Shown here: positions 56,090 through 64,000 of the stretch, in pieces | Layout of the letters: each line of letters begins with the position of its first letter | How positions within the stretch are numbered: the first letter of the stretch is position 1 | NCBI GenBank assembly: GCA_965115815.1 | Contig: OZ220465.1 | Location: 3,658,001 to 3,722,000, forward strand | DNA length: 64,000 nt | From: VXPW01 sp965115815 | GTDB lineage: Bacteria > Pseudomonadota > Alphaproteobacteria > TMED109 | Reading direction: 5' to 3' | The notes under the pieces: generated by a model | What the model was told of the DNA's origin: nothing | The model's input: the letters and a program-made list of their open reading frames with translations, nothing else | The model's database searches: none | Program-made: the position numbers and the translations under genes

Positions 56090-56910
56090 TCCGGACCTCC
56101 CCCCGGTGGCCGTCGGATCCCCCGCCGTCGGTCGGGATCCGCCGCCGCCGACCCCGGCGGAACCCGTTCCGGCACCCTGCGGCACCACCCGCGACCGAGG
56201 CGCCCCACGGCGAAGGCCGCCGGGTCGCGGCAGATGCCGACCCACACCCAGCCGAGGTCGTGGATTCCGCCGGATCCCCGGTACCTCGCACCGGGCGGCC
56301 GTGCCCGGCGCCGGTCCGGGTCCGGGAAGCCGCGCACCCGGACCTCGTCGGAACCTTCCCGGGGGCGCCGGGGACGTCCGCCGCCCCGGACATTTCCAAT
56401 CCGCTCCTCCTTCTTCGGGTCCACGGAGAGCACCGGCTGCCCGGCCGCGCCCCCCCACCTGCGGATGGACCGGCTCGAACGGCGCGGACCGATCGGGAGG
56501 CCGCCCCCTTCCTTCGTCCCGGTCAGGGCCGGCCTCGAACCGCCGAGTGTGCGCCACCGCCGCGAGGACCGGACGCGGGCCGCCGGTGCGATCCGCTCCT
56601 GCCGATCCGGTTCTGGATGCCGGACCCCGGCCGGGCGGCGGTCTCCCCCGGGCCGACAACCCGACCCGGGTCTGGAGGCGGCCTCTCGCCGTCCCGCTCG
56701 TTGCGGCCCCGACCGATCGGGGAAGACGCCCCGCCCGCCCCCGGGGAGGTCCCCGGCCCGAAGTCGGGTTCCCGTCCCGCCCTCCGGCACGGCCCGGGTC
56801 CGCATCCCGGAACGCGCCGACCTCGGGGACCGGCGCATCCGGAACCTCCGCCACGGCTTCGCCAACGGCGGTCGGCCGGGCGGAGCGGGCGGGCCGAGAA
56901 TCGGCACGCG
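56090..56910 (-). pseudogene. ISAzo13-family transposase relic
   Basis: The best-preserved stretch, 56475 down to 56097, reads GQPVLSVDPKKEERIGNVRG, then DEVRVRGFPDPD, HDLGWVWVGICRDPAAFAVG and AAADPDRRRGIRRPPGG. It corresponds to the VLSVDTKKKELIGNFKN, V-x-DFPD, GWVxVGxDxDTAAFAV and L-x-ITADGGGSNG segments of ISAzo13 transposases. The catalytic aspartates are partly replaced and the flanks are frameshifted. Boundaries are approximate. Confidence 0.65.
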
Positions 56911-56992
56911 GCGCGGCCGCCATCAAGGTCGAGACGACCGCCCGCTCCGCCCCCCTCGCCCTTTCAATAGCCCGTTGTTGACGCAATCTGGC

Positions 56993-59374
56993 TCATGTGC
57001 GGTTCCCTTCTGATTGGACGAATTCGAGTCCGGTCTTGAATTTCCGCCACGCCTGCCAGATTTTCGCAGTACCCGGAAGCGGCTGACGCTTGCTGGGCCG
57101 GAAGCCCGCCATGCGGGCGAGATCGACCCCAAAGGTGCGGATGTCGGGCGGCTTTCCAGGCGGGGCCCGGATGATGCGATCGTACCGGAGCCATCGGTAG
57201 AGAACCCCGATTTCGCGATCGGTGAAGAACTCGAGGGCGGGGCGGTCGGGCTGATCGCGCGCGAGGCGCTCGAGGTCCATGACCCGCCATGCGGTGATGG
57301 CATCGAAAGCGAGGCACGTGCGCAGGTCGTCGGCGTCCTGCAGCTTGCGTTCTTCGATCCGGGCGCCGACCTTGAGGACCCGGAAGTACTCCTCGATGGT
57401 CCAGCGTGCCTCGTACCAGGCGACCATGCGTCGAGCGTGCGGGAGGTCGGCCTCGCCCTCGGTGGAGAGCAGCACCCAGTGGAGCGGCTCGCGGCCCTTG
57501 GGCGGCCGGGCTTCCCGGACCGAGACGGCGAGCATGGGCATCGGCGTCCGGTCGTCCCGGTTCTTCGGCGGCACGAGGTGGACGACGGCGGCGCGGAGCT
57601 CGAGGATCACGGTGCGCTGGAGGCGCGGACGGGGTCCGCCGCAGGCGGCGAGGTGGACCGTCTTCGTTCCCAGAACCGGCGGCTCCGCCATGGCCTCCCA
57701 CAGGTCCGCCACGGAGCCGTCGCTGCGGACCACCCGTCGCTGCCGGCCGCGGTCGGAGCGTACGAGAAGCCCGACGCCGCCGGCGCGCGCCTGTACGAAC
57801 ATTTCCCAGATGTCGCCTTCGCGGTCGCAGACCGTGACCACCCGGGTGTCGGGGCAGGCGGCGGCCAGCTGACGGGCGCGTTCGAGTCCCTGAAGCCAGC
57901 GCACACTCTCCGGCTTGACCGCGTCGCGGTCCGTGCCCTCGCGCTGGGTGGCGTCGCAGTCCGGGGCTGCCGTGCCCTCGCGCTGGGTGGCGTCGCGGTC
58001 CGGGGCTTCCGTGCCCTCGCGCTGGGTGGCGTCGCGGTCCGGGGCTTCCGTGCCCTCGCGCTGGGTGGCGTTGAGGTCGATCACGCCGAGCGGGCGGCGG
58101 CCCTCGGTCACCGCCAGCGTGAAATGGGCAAGGATTCCCCGGGTGCCCGAGCCCCCGCCTCCAAGGTTCACCAGCCCTTTCGTCTTGCAGTGCCCGTTGT
58201 AATTCAGCGTCGTGGTGTCCTGCAGGGCGAGGACGACCCGCTCCTGCCGGCAGCGTTCGACCGTGGCTTCGGCGTGGGGATCGAGGATGTGTTCCATCGT
58301 GACCCGGGCGCTGGACAACAGCCGGTACGCGGCCTTCTGCGCGGCGGCAGACGGGAAGATCACGGGCAGGGACGCGCCCGGAGCGTTCTCCCAAGCCCGG
58401 CCCATCTCCAGCACCCGCGTGCGCACGCGGCCGTCGGGATGCGAACCGCGGCCGTACTCGATGTCGGCCCAGTCGGCGTTCCCGGGCCGCCACGGCTCCG
58501 ACGTGGTACCGAGGACGGCGCCCCGCTCCCGAGACAGGACCTCGCGCCAGCCCTCGGCCAAGGGCCGGATCCACACCGCCTTCGGCGTGGTCGCACGGCC
58601 TCCCGGCGGCCGGCCCGAGGTCGGTTCGGCGCAGCGGCTCCACCCGGCCGCACGATAGCAGGTGCCGCGGTGTTCGGGTCTCACATACGTGTAGACCGCC
58701 TGCGGCCGGGTCCCGTGCGCCGCCTTCCAGTCCGCGGCCAGGCGCGCCGTCGACCGGGCCAGCACGTGCGAGGCCAGCCGGGCGACCCGGACGCCGGGCA
58801 GCAGGAGAAAGCGGTGCTGCTGGACCAGCTGCACCAGATTCGCGGCCCGCGCCGTCGCCGACCAGCCGATGGCCGCGTCCCGGGCCGCCTGATGCCAGCC
58901 TGCGGCCGTATACCCGAGGCCGCCGAGACGGCCGTGGCGCGACGACACGACCCAGAAGTTGAGGACCTTCCCCGGCCGGTGCTTCCAACCCTGCGGATGA
59001 TGGGTCTCCATCATCTCGCGCCAGCGGCGCCGGTCCGGGGCCGCGCCCACCGGGACCAGGGTGACCGCCCCGAGATCCGCCAGCGTGCACGCCAGCTTCC
59101 GGTCCGGGTAGGTGCGCGCCACCTCGCCGCCCGGACGGCCCGGCGTGCGGCACGGACCCGGCCGCGCCGCGGGCAGCAGGAACCCCGCCCGCTTCGCGAT
59201 CCCGGGCAGAACCCCGCGCGCCTGGGACACGCAGGGCTGGCCCCGGGCGTTGCGCCAGTCCTCGCGTTCGCACAGCTCGCGCGCCAGCGCATGACGCGTC
59301 CGGCCGGCCTCGGCCGCCGCCGCCTTCAGCCACTCGACCGTGTCGGCGCGGAGATGTCGAAGTCCGACTTGCAT
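56993..59374 (-). CDS. Tn5-like (IS4) transposase with DruA/DUF4338 domain, intact
   Basis: 793 residues. Residues 1-80 are a helical N-terminus (MQVGLRHLRADTVEWLKAAA). About 90-290 is DUF4338: SSRHGRLGGLGYTAAGWHQA, QQHRFLLLPGVRVARLASHV, RLAADWK, YVRPEHRGTCYRAAGWSRCA and KAVWIRPL. About 330-780 is a Tn5/IS50-type transposase: VVLALQDTTTLNYNG (Asp), VVTVCDREGDIWEMF (Asp) and WYEARWTIEEYFRVLKVGAR (Glu), so the catalytic triad is complete. Between the first two catalytic blocks lie four near-identical 13-residue repeats (DATQREGTEAPDR). Insertion-sequence ends are not obvious. The ATG at 59374 gives the same start as the homologue at 28645. Confidence 0.88.
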   Translation of the reverse strand: MQVGLRHLRADTVEWLKAAAAEAGRTRHALARELCEREDWRNARGQPCVSQARGVLPGIAKRAGFLLPAARPGPCRTPGRPGGEVARTYPDRKLACTLADLGAVTLVPVGAAPDRRRWREMMETHHPQGWKHRPGKVLNFWVVSSRHGRLGGLGYTAAGWHQAARDAAIGWSATARAANLVQLVQQHRFLLLPGVRVARLASHVLARSTARLAADWKAAHGTRPQAVYTYVRPEHRGTCYRAAGWSRCAEPTSGRPPGGRATTPKAVWIRPLAEGWREVLSRERGAVLGTTSEPWRPGNADWADIEYGRGSHPDGRVRTRVLEMGRAWENAPGASLPVIFPSAAAQKAAYRLLSSARVTMEHILDPHAEATVERCRQERVVLALQDTTTLNYNGHCKTKGLVNLGGGGSGTRGILAHFTLAVTEGRRPLGVIDLNATQREGTEAPDRDATQREGTEAPDRDATQREGTAAPDCDATQREGTDRDAVKPESVRWLQGLERARQLAAACPDTRVVTVCDREGDIWEMFVQARAGGVGLLVRSDRGRQRRVVRSDGSVADLWEAMAEPPVLGTKTVHLAACGGPRPRLQRTVILELRAAVVHLVPPKNRDDRTPMPMLAVSVREARPPKGREPLHWVLLSTEGEADLPHARRMVAWYEARWTIEEYFRVLKVGARIEERKLQDADDLRTCLAFDAITAWRVMDLERLARDQPDRPALEFFTDREIGVLYRWLRYDRIIRAPPGKPPDIRTFGVDLARMAGFRPSKRQPLPGTAKIWQAWRKFKTGLEFVQSEGNRT
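57921..58077. repeat. 39-bp minisatellite inside the transposase gene
   Basis: Units start at 57941, 57980, 58019 and 58058 (GCGCTGGGTGGCGTCGCGGT and 19 more bases), preceded by a partial unit. The length is a multiple of three, so the frame is kept. They encode the DATQREGTEAPDR repeat. Confidence 0.92.
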
Positions 59375-59663
59375 GCCGTCACCATGACGGACGGACCGAC
59401 GCACGTCAAGTGTGGCGGCATGAAAGCCCCTCGCCCACGATCCCGGCCCGGCCGCCGCCCACCGGATCGCGGCCAGAATCGCCAAGGGCGCGGGGGGCGG
59501 CGGCCCTCGGTCGAACCGGCGGGCACAGGGCCCGTCCGACGGCCGGAGATACGTCCGCCGTCGACGCCGTCGGTCGGGGACCGCTCCAGGATGCGGTGCA
59601 CGGGTTCCACCGCCGACACGGAGCCCGCCGCCGCGAGTCGGGGAGCCGGGGTCCGGCAGGAGA

Positions 59664-59685
59664 GGGCGCGCCGGGCCGCGCGCCC
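59664..59685 (-). terminator. hairpin after the Slam gene
   Basis: GGGCGCGC and GCGCGCCC with a 6-nt loop begin about 7 bp past the stop codon on the minus strand. There is no U-tract. Confidence 0.45.
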
Positions 59686-59692
59686 GCCTTTT

Positions 59693-60967
59693 TCAGAACT
59701 GCCGCACGAAGGAGAGTTCGGCGCGGTCTTGCCGGTAGTCCAGGGTCTGGGCGTTGGTCTCGCGCTCCTCGCGGACGAGCGAGAGGCGGGGGCTGAAGCC
59801 GAGCAGGGTGAGCGCGCGATTGTGCACGGACACGGAGCGCGACCGCGTCCGATCCGTACGCGGCTTGAGATCGATGGTGTGGTGGTCGGATCCCCGCCCC
59901 TGGTAGTCGGTGCGCTGCAGGAAGACGCGCAGGCCGACGGAGAACCCGGCCGGCAGCGCCAGCACGGCGCCGAGGCCGGCCCGGGGACCGCGCGAGCGCC
60001 AGGGTTCGGCCTCGGCGCGGCTCCAGCGCCAGCCGGCATTGCCGTCGAGACGCAGGATCGGCAGGGCAACCCAGGTGGCTCCGAGCGACACATCCCCCAC
60101 CGGACCGTCGAGCCAGTCGCAGTCGCGGCAGCGGCGCCGGGCGGCGTTCGCCCAGGCGAACAGGACGAGACGCGGCGTCAGGAGGTGATCGCCTTCCAGG
60201 CGCAGTCCGAAGCGATCGATTTCAGGCACGCCGGCCGCCCACTGCCGGCTCACCGTCGCCAGCAGGCTGACCTCCGTCCCGGCACCGAGAATCCGGCGCG
60301 GGCCGAGATGCGCCGAGACGGAATGGCGGTCGAACTCCCCGCCCTTGTACTCCCGGAGGCGCGCGCTGGCCCCGGAGCGCAGCCACCAGGCGCCCGTCCC
60401 GGCCGCGGCGCCGGGGTCGGCGAACGGATGCTGGTATTCGCCGCCGCCCCAGACCAGAAGGCCGAGGCCCGACTTCGGCACCACCTCCCGGTCCAGCGTG
60501 AAGGGCAGGCGGCCGAGCGGCGTGTCGAGCCAGATCGTCTGCGTGCCCGAGGCGGCGTTGAGGTTGCTGTTGGGTGCGACGGCCGCACCGAAATGCGCAT
60601 CCCAGCGCCGCCGGGCGCGCATGACGCTCAGGAACCGCTGGATGTTGGCGGCCACGGCCGGCGGCGGCGTCCCGGCCAGCACCTGCTCGAAATGCCGCCG
60701 TGCCAGCGCGTCTTCCTCCTTCAGGAAGAAGGCGCGGGCAAGCTCGAGACGCACGCGCACCAGCTCCGGGCGATCCACGAGAATCGACCGGAACGCGGCG
60801 ATGGCCGCATCGAGCTTCCCGTCGCGGGCTTCCCGGTCCGCGGCGGCCAGGGCGGCATCCAACGCCTCCATGCCCGCCCGGAACCGCTGGTCGGTCTCGT
60901 CCTGGCCGTGGGCCGCGGCGGCGAGCAGAAGCAGCCCGGCAACGGGAACGAGAGCAGGTGCGCGCAT
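59693..60967 (-). CDS. Slam-type outer-membrane protein (surface lipoprotein assembly modifier)
   Basis: 424 residues. A signal peptide (MRAPALVPVAGLLLLAAAAH, cut after GQ) is followed by a TPR-like helical domain (about 25-125; DAAIAAFRSILVDRPELVRV, then RLELARAFFLKEEDALARRH). A DUF560 beta-barrel (about 130-424; DAHFGAAVAPNSNLNAASG and alternating strands) ends with the outer-membrane C-terminal Phe (ELSFVRQF). Slam proteins move lipoproteins such as TbpB to the cell surface, and substrates are usually encoded next door. Here a TbpB-like C-terminal fragment lies just upstream. AAGGAT precedes the ATG. Slam is best known in Gammaproteobacteria and Neisseria. Confidence 0.85.
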   Translation of the reverse strand: MRAPALVPVAGLLLLAAAAHGQDETDQRFRAGMEALDAALAAADREARDGKLDAAIAAFRSILVDRPELVRVRLELARAFFLKEEDALARRHFEQVLAGTPPPAVAANIQRFLSVMRARRRWDAHFGAAVAPNSNLNAASGTQTIWLDTPLGRLPFTLDREVVPKSGLGLLVWGGGEYQHPFADPGAAAGTGAWWLRSGASARLREYKGGEFDRHSVSAHLGPRRILGAGTEVSLLATVSRQWAAGVPEIDRFGLRLEGDHLLTPRLVLFAWANAARRRCRDCDWLDGPVGDVSLGATWVALPILRLDGNAGWRWSRAEAEPWRSRGPRAGLGAVLALPAGFSVGLRVFLQRTDYQGRGSDHHTIDLKPRTDRTRSRSVSVHNRALTLLGFSPRLSLVREERETNAQTLDYRQDRAELSFVRQF

Positions 60968-61079
60968 GGGATCCTTGTCGGTGCGGGAGAACCCCCGGAC
61001 GCCCGGGGCGCGTCCGGGGGAGAAGAACGCCCCGGCCGCGAAGCAGCCGGGGCCGGAACGGAGACGCTCCGAGAGCCGC

Positions 61080-61284
61080 CTACTCCGTCACCACCCTCGC
61101 TCCGAAGGCGCCGATCGCGGCCCCGTTCTGGAAGTGGGCGTGGAAGCCGCCGAGGAAGCCCACCGGGCGCTTGTTCATCGTCGCGGCCTAGGAAGAACTC
61201 TCGCCATGGGGTCGAACATACCACTTGCCGGCCGGAACCTCACTGCCGCCGGAACCTTGGGCCGTGCCCGGGTCAGCAGCGCCA
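61080..61284 (-). pseudogene. C-terminal fragment of a second TbpB-like protein
   Basis: The minus strand reads SGAADPGTAQGSGGSEVPAG, then KWYVRPHGESSS, an in-frame amber codon, and NKRPVGFLGGFHAHFQNGAA ending IGAFGARVVTE. It parallels the C-terminus of the split gene at 49589 (AQGSGGETGRW, GITGAFNAYF-ANGAAAGAY). The closing GGF-x-A-x-F-x-N-AAxxGAFGA strand is the typical last barrel strand of TbpB-like proteins. The upstream part is lost at an IS5 element. It sits 112 bp upstream of the Slam gene, in the usual substrate position. Confidence 0.65.
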
Positions 61285-62121
61285 CTACTACCAGGTCCTG
61301 TTAACTCAACATGTGGTAGGCTCCAGCCCCCCCTGTTCGTGGGGAGGATTTCCGGTCATGGAACGCACGCAAGCCCAGTACGAGCGCATCGCTCCTGTCT
61401 TTCCGAAGCACCGCGGCAAGGTTTCGCTCAGCCATCTGTCGGTTCTCAATGCCATCCTGTACGGGGCCGAGCAGGGATGCACGGGGCGTGGGCTGCCGGC
61501 CCATTTCGGCAACGGGCACACCAGGTACACCCGGAGGAACCGCGGGGCGAAGAAGGGGGTCCTGGATCGGGTGTTTGCGGAGTTGCAACGCTTGGAGATC
61601 ATCCGTGGAAAGGTCGAGGTGCTGTCACTTGGACAGCACCGTGATGAACGTGCATCCGGAGGGTACGGGAGCGCTCAAAACAACGGTGCTCAGGCCCTCG
61701 GGACGTCGCGCGGAAGCTGGACTACCAAGCTTCATTGGGTTGCCGCGGAGGATCGAAGCGCCGTGGGGTTTTCCTGGTCCGGAGGGCCGGCGGGGGATGG
61801 GCCCTAGGGACGCACACGGCGGAACCGAAGGGCAGTACCGGGCCCTGCACGATACTTGGTGATGGACCAGGCTTGGAAAGGAGATGAGACCCGTGAGCGG
61901 GGTGCACGTCGTGGACTGGAACCTGGGGTCCCACCGAAGGCAAATCGGGTTGCGCCCTGGGGCTAGGATCGGGAACGGTACAAGAAACGCAATGAAGTCG
62001 AGCGTCGGTTTCGGAGGATCAAGCGATTTCGACGAGTCTTCACAAGATTCGATACGCTTGATGTTGTCTTTACCTTCTTCATCCACTTCGCACTCATTGT
62101 CGATGCTCTCAAGAACCTGTA
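61285..62121 (+). pseudogene. IS5-family transposase, frameshifted
   Basis: From the ATG at 61358: MERTQAQYERIAPVFPKHRG, then KVSLSHLSVLNAILYGAEQG, HFGNGHTRYTRRNRGAKKGV and LDRVFAELQ. After shifts near 61625-61670: NVHPEGTGALK, GTSRGSWTTKLHWVAAEDRS, then RNEVERRFRRIKRFRRVFTR and FDTLDVVFTFFIHFALIVDA. The catalytic core order is that of IS427-group IS5 transposases. Stops at 61805 and around 61970 and at least two frameshifts inactivate it. The left end starts close to 61285. Confidence 0.78.
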
Positions 62122-62135
62122 ATGTTCACAGTTCC

Positions 62136-62169
62136 TAGTGGGTGTATGAAACAAGCGGATAGGCACGGA
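62136..62169 (+). repeat. 34-bp terminal repeat, third copy
   Basis: CTAGTGGGTGTATGAAACAA then GCGGATAGGCACGG, identical to the repeat at 44471-44506 (inverted) and 46731/48560. It lies directly after the IS5 relic. Confidence 0.75.
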
Positions 62170-62269
62170 ACATTCCTACCTGCGGTTTCCCGACCTCCTC
62201 GGAACGGGCCGGCACCCGGTCGCCCGGCACGGCGCGACCGGAATCGAGCGGGTCGGCGGGTCGGCGGAG

Positions 62270-62465
62270 CCGACCTTCCGGTGCCTGCCTCGGACGCGAA
62301 CCCCTCCCGGTTCGTCCTTCTTGGCCCGAGGGGGCCGAATCCGGCATCCCGCGTGCTCGGCCTGAGCCTTCGGCGTCGGTCCGCCGACCTCGAAGCCGCG
62401 CAGGAACGTCCGGTCTTCCTCGCGGAGACGTTCGTCGACCTCTCGCGTTTCGCCGGAACCGCCGG
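62270..62465 (+). pseudogene. DUF4338/DruA-family fragment
   Basis: The plus strand reads ASDANPSRFVLLGPRGPNPA, then SRVLGLSLRRRSADLEAAQE and RPVFLAETFVDLSRFAGT. It aligns with the DruA relic at 11071-11726 and with family landmarks N-x-RFVLL, (LA)SRVL, RRLSADW and ETFVD-x-RF-x-GT. The rest of the domain is missing. Confidence 0.6.
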
Positions 62466-62514
62466 GTAGGAGGGGTCGTTACCGAGCCCTCCCCACAAAG
62501 CCGGAACGGGGAGC

Positions 62515-62650
62515 GGAAGCCGAAGATCGAGCCGCGTTTCTTGCCCGCCGGAACCCGCACATCCGGACATCGGCAGCGAGCGAGGGAAGGGCATAAAAGA
62601 TGCCGGATCCGAACGCCGTCAGGAAAACGATTCGTGACTGCTCACCCCCG
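62515..62650 (-). mobile_element. MITE family B, degenerate copy 5
   Basis: The inverted family B sequence is recognisable (GCCGGATCCGAACGCCGTCA, AAAACGATTCGTGA). One end is replaced by the same AAGCCGGAACGGGGAGCGGA sequence that follows MITE B copy 1. Confidence 0.65.
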
Positions 62651-63478
62651 ATGATTTGATCGTGTCTCCCGACAGCGTTCGGGGGCAAGCATCGTCTCGC
62701 GGCCCTCTCGCCCGCGGCCGGGGACGGGAGGTGCGGATTCCGATGGGCCAGGACCGGTCCGGTTTTCGGCCGGTCTCCGGTCGCGGCCCGGTTACCGCAG
62801 GACGGGTACCTCGAACCCCGCTTGAGAGCCGGCACGAAGCGCAAACCGCCCGTGTTGCGCACCCTCGGCCGACCGCACGTGCACCTGTGCGCGAGTTGGA
62901 ACGTCCCCGACCTCCCGGGCATCCAGCGCCACGCAAGGAGCCGGACGCGGCGCGACCGGGCGGCATGCCCCGGGGCGCGCGGCGCGCAGTACGGGCGGCG
63001 GTGCGGGCGGCAGAGACGGAGAGAGGGCGAGGGAAGAAAGGGTGGGCCGTTACTCCTGCGGGGCACGCGGGATCCGTCCGTTCCGCCCGCGAACCACGGG
63101 GCCGAAAGGGATCTGCGGATGCTGGGAGCGCCCCGGAAGGGGTCCGGCGACCGGCGGAGCGAGCAGGGGACCCGGAACCCTGCGGTACCGAGAACCCAGA
63201 TCCCGCCCGCGTGCAAGCAGAGATGGAACGTGCTCGAGGCGCTTCGGGCGAAACCGGAGGAGCGGATCGTGTGCCCGGCCCGTGGATTCGTGAGGGAGCA
63301 GCACTCCTGGAATCCACCTCATCGACAGATCTTCCAGCGGCCGGCCCGCGGCACGGGATCCCGGTTCCGAAACCGCTGGTCGGCTACCGGACCAGTTCCA
63401 GCACGGGTCGAGGTACGAGGGCAGGAAACGTCGGCGGCGTGGCGCGGCGGCGCGCGCAACCTGTGCCCCCTCGCCGGG
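62651..63478. other. unassigned, probably degenerate sequence
   Basis: Open frames on both strands are low-complexity (Arg, Gly and Pro rich) and lack motifs. I see no element ends and no RNA gene. Confidence 0.35.
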
Positions 63479-63910
63479 TCACGAACCGGCGGGCACGTGC
63501 AGGTGCGGAGTGACCCGACGGCGCAGTTCGTCCGGGATCGGGGCCGCTCGCATGCGGTTCTGATCTGCATGCACCCACACGATCCTGCCTTGGGACAGGA
63601 GGTCCTCGCAGCCCGTGCGATACAGGGTTGCGGCAAAGGTGATGCTGGATACGCCGAGCCGTACGACCCTGATCTCGACCTCCAGTTCGTCGTCGAGCCG
63701 CACGGGCCGCGCGAAGTCGACTTCCGCGTGGGCCACGTTGAAGTCGAAGCCCGTTTCACGGGCATAGCCGAACAGGTTGAACGGCATCAAGCGAAAGAAT
63801 TCCGTGATCGCGTTGTCGAAATAGGTCAGGTGTCGGGCGAAATACACCAAGGCCTGGGCGTCAACCTCGTTGTAGCGGACCCGCATGCCCCATCGGAACG
63901 GCGGCGGCAC
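63479..63910 (-). CDS. acyl-CoA thioesterase, hotdog fold (YbgC/4HBT type)
   Basis: A 143-residue single hotdog domain that hydrolyses acyl- or hydroxybenzoyl-CoA thioesters. RVRYNEVDAQALVYFARHLT (about 10-29) carries the catalytic Asp of the family's DxD/DAxxxVYxxxY motif, followed by YFDNAITEFFR and HAEVDFARPVRLDDELEVEI. The GTG at 63910 is chosen because FRWGMRVRY includes the conserved first strand; an ATG at 63886 would cut it off. It lies 9 bp after the stop of an upstream gene, so probably in an operon. Confidence 0.82.
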   Translation of the reverse strand: MPPPFRWGMRVRYNEVDAQALVYFARHLTYFDNAITEFFRLMPFNLFGYARETGFDFNVAHAEVDFARPVRLDDELEVEIRVVRLGVSSITFAATLYRTGCEDLLSQGRIVWVHADQNRMRAAPIPDELRRRVTPHLHVPAGS

Positions 63911-63919
63911 AGTGCGGGA

Positions 63920-64000
63920 TCAACCCCGTCGCACGCGACGGGTGCGGGCTTCGAGCCATGTGAGCAGCAGCGGCAGACTGGCCGAGCACTTGAGGATCCT
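63920..64000 (-). CDS. 3' end of an upstream gene, cut by the window edge
   Basis: The last 26 codons, RILKCSASLPLLLTWLEART and RRVRRG, stop at a TGA (63922-63920). Too short to identify. Tight spacing to the thioesterase gene supports cotranscription. Confidence 0.5.
   Translation of the reverse strand, partial: RILKCSASLPLLLTWLEARTRRVRRG

Noticed and set aside
54758..57013. 751-codon plus-strand frame
   Set aside because: Complementary to the TbpB-like gene and the ISAzo13 relic; Arg/Pro/Gly-rich without domains.
57014..61807. 1597-codon plus-strand frame
   Set aside because: Runs antisense to the DruA-transposase and Slam genes; only its last part, the IS5 transposase start, is real coding.
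62122..62160. an independent gene starting at 62122
   Set aside because: Its first residues come from the 34-bp repeat; only the DruA fragment from 62270 has family similarity.

Overview
The window reads as a chromosomal segment of a GC-rich alphaproteobacterium whose genome is heavily loaded with insertion sequences and decaying genes. The taxonomic call rests on one intact, conserved block on the minus strand, nusA-ylxR-infB-rbfA-truB-rpsO-pnp (39139 down to 30136). Placement of a YlxR/L7Ae-type RNA-binding gene between nusA and infB is typical of Alphaproteobacteria. The many pseudogenes and nested mobile elements suggest relaxed selection, for example in a host-associated or bottlenecked lineage; that is inference.

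Layout. 1-12 kb: a small coiled-coil membrane protein, a DruA-domain ISAs1 transposase beside a decayed IS630, then a head-to-tail chain of three group II introns (one lacking its reverse-transcriptase core) inserted next to domain V of a fourth, decayed intron. 11-19 kb: a DruA-domain relic, an antibiotic-biosynthesis-monooxygenase-like protein, an amidase relic, an intact acyl-CoA synthetase, an Rpn-type nuclease relic and a small membrane protein. 19-28.7 kb: IS630, a second DruA-ISAs1 (broken), IS66 debris, a Baeyer-Villiger-type monooxygenase relic and a DruA-Tn5-like (IS4) transposase broken by a 404-bp tandem duplication. 28.7-39.1 kb: nitronate monooxygenase followed by the translation/RNA-processing block. 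39.5-48.6 kb: IS4 debris, IS630, an HsdR N-terminal scrap, an AAA-ATPase/PD-(D/E)XK protein, ISNCY and IS1380. 48.6-64 kb: a GT25 glycosyltransferase; a TbpB-like surface-protein gene split by five kinds of element; an intact DruA-Tn5-like transposase; a Slam (surface lipoprotein assembly modifier) outer-membrane protein with a second TbpB-like C-terminal scrap upstream; IS5 debris; and a YbgC-type thioesterase.

How the parts relate. The core block is a translationally coupled operon for transcription elongation/antitermination (NusA), translation initiation (IF2, RbfA), RNA modification (TruB), the 30S subunit (S15) and RNA decay (PNPase). Slam and the two TbpB-like genes look like remnants of a surface-protein export system. 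Most other sequence is mobile DNA. Three features stand out: the DUF4338/DruA domain (known from Druantia anti-phage systems) fused to two unrelated transposase families, the tandem and nested group II introns, and at least five small non-autonomous inverted-repeat element families, several with clear target-site duplications.
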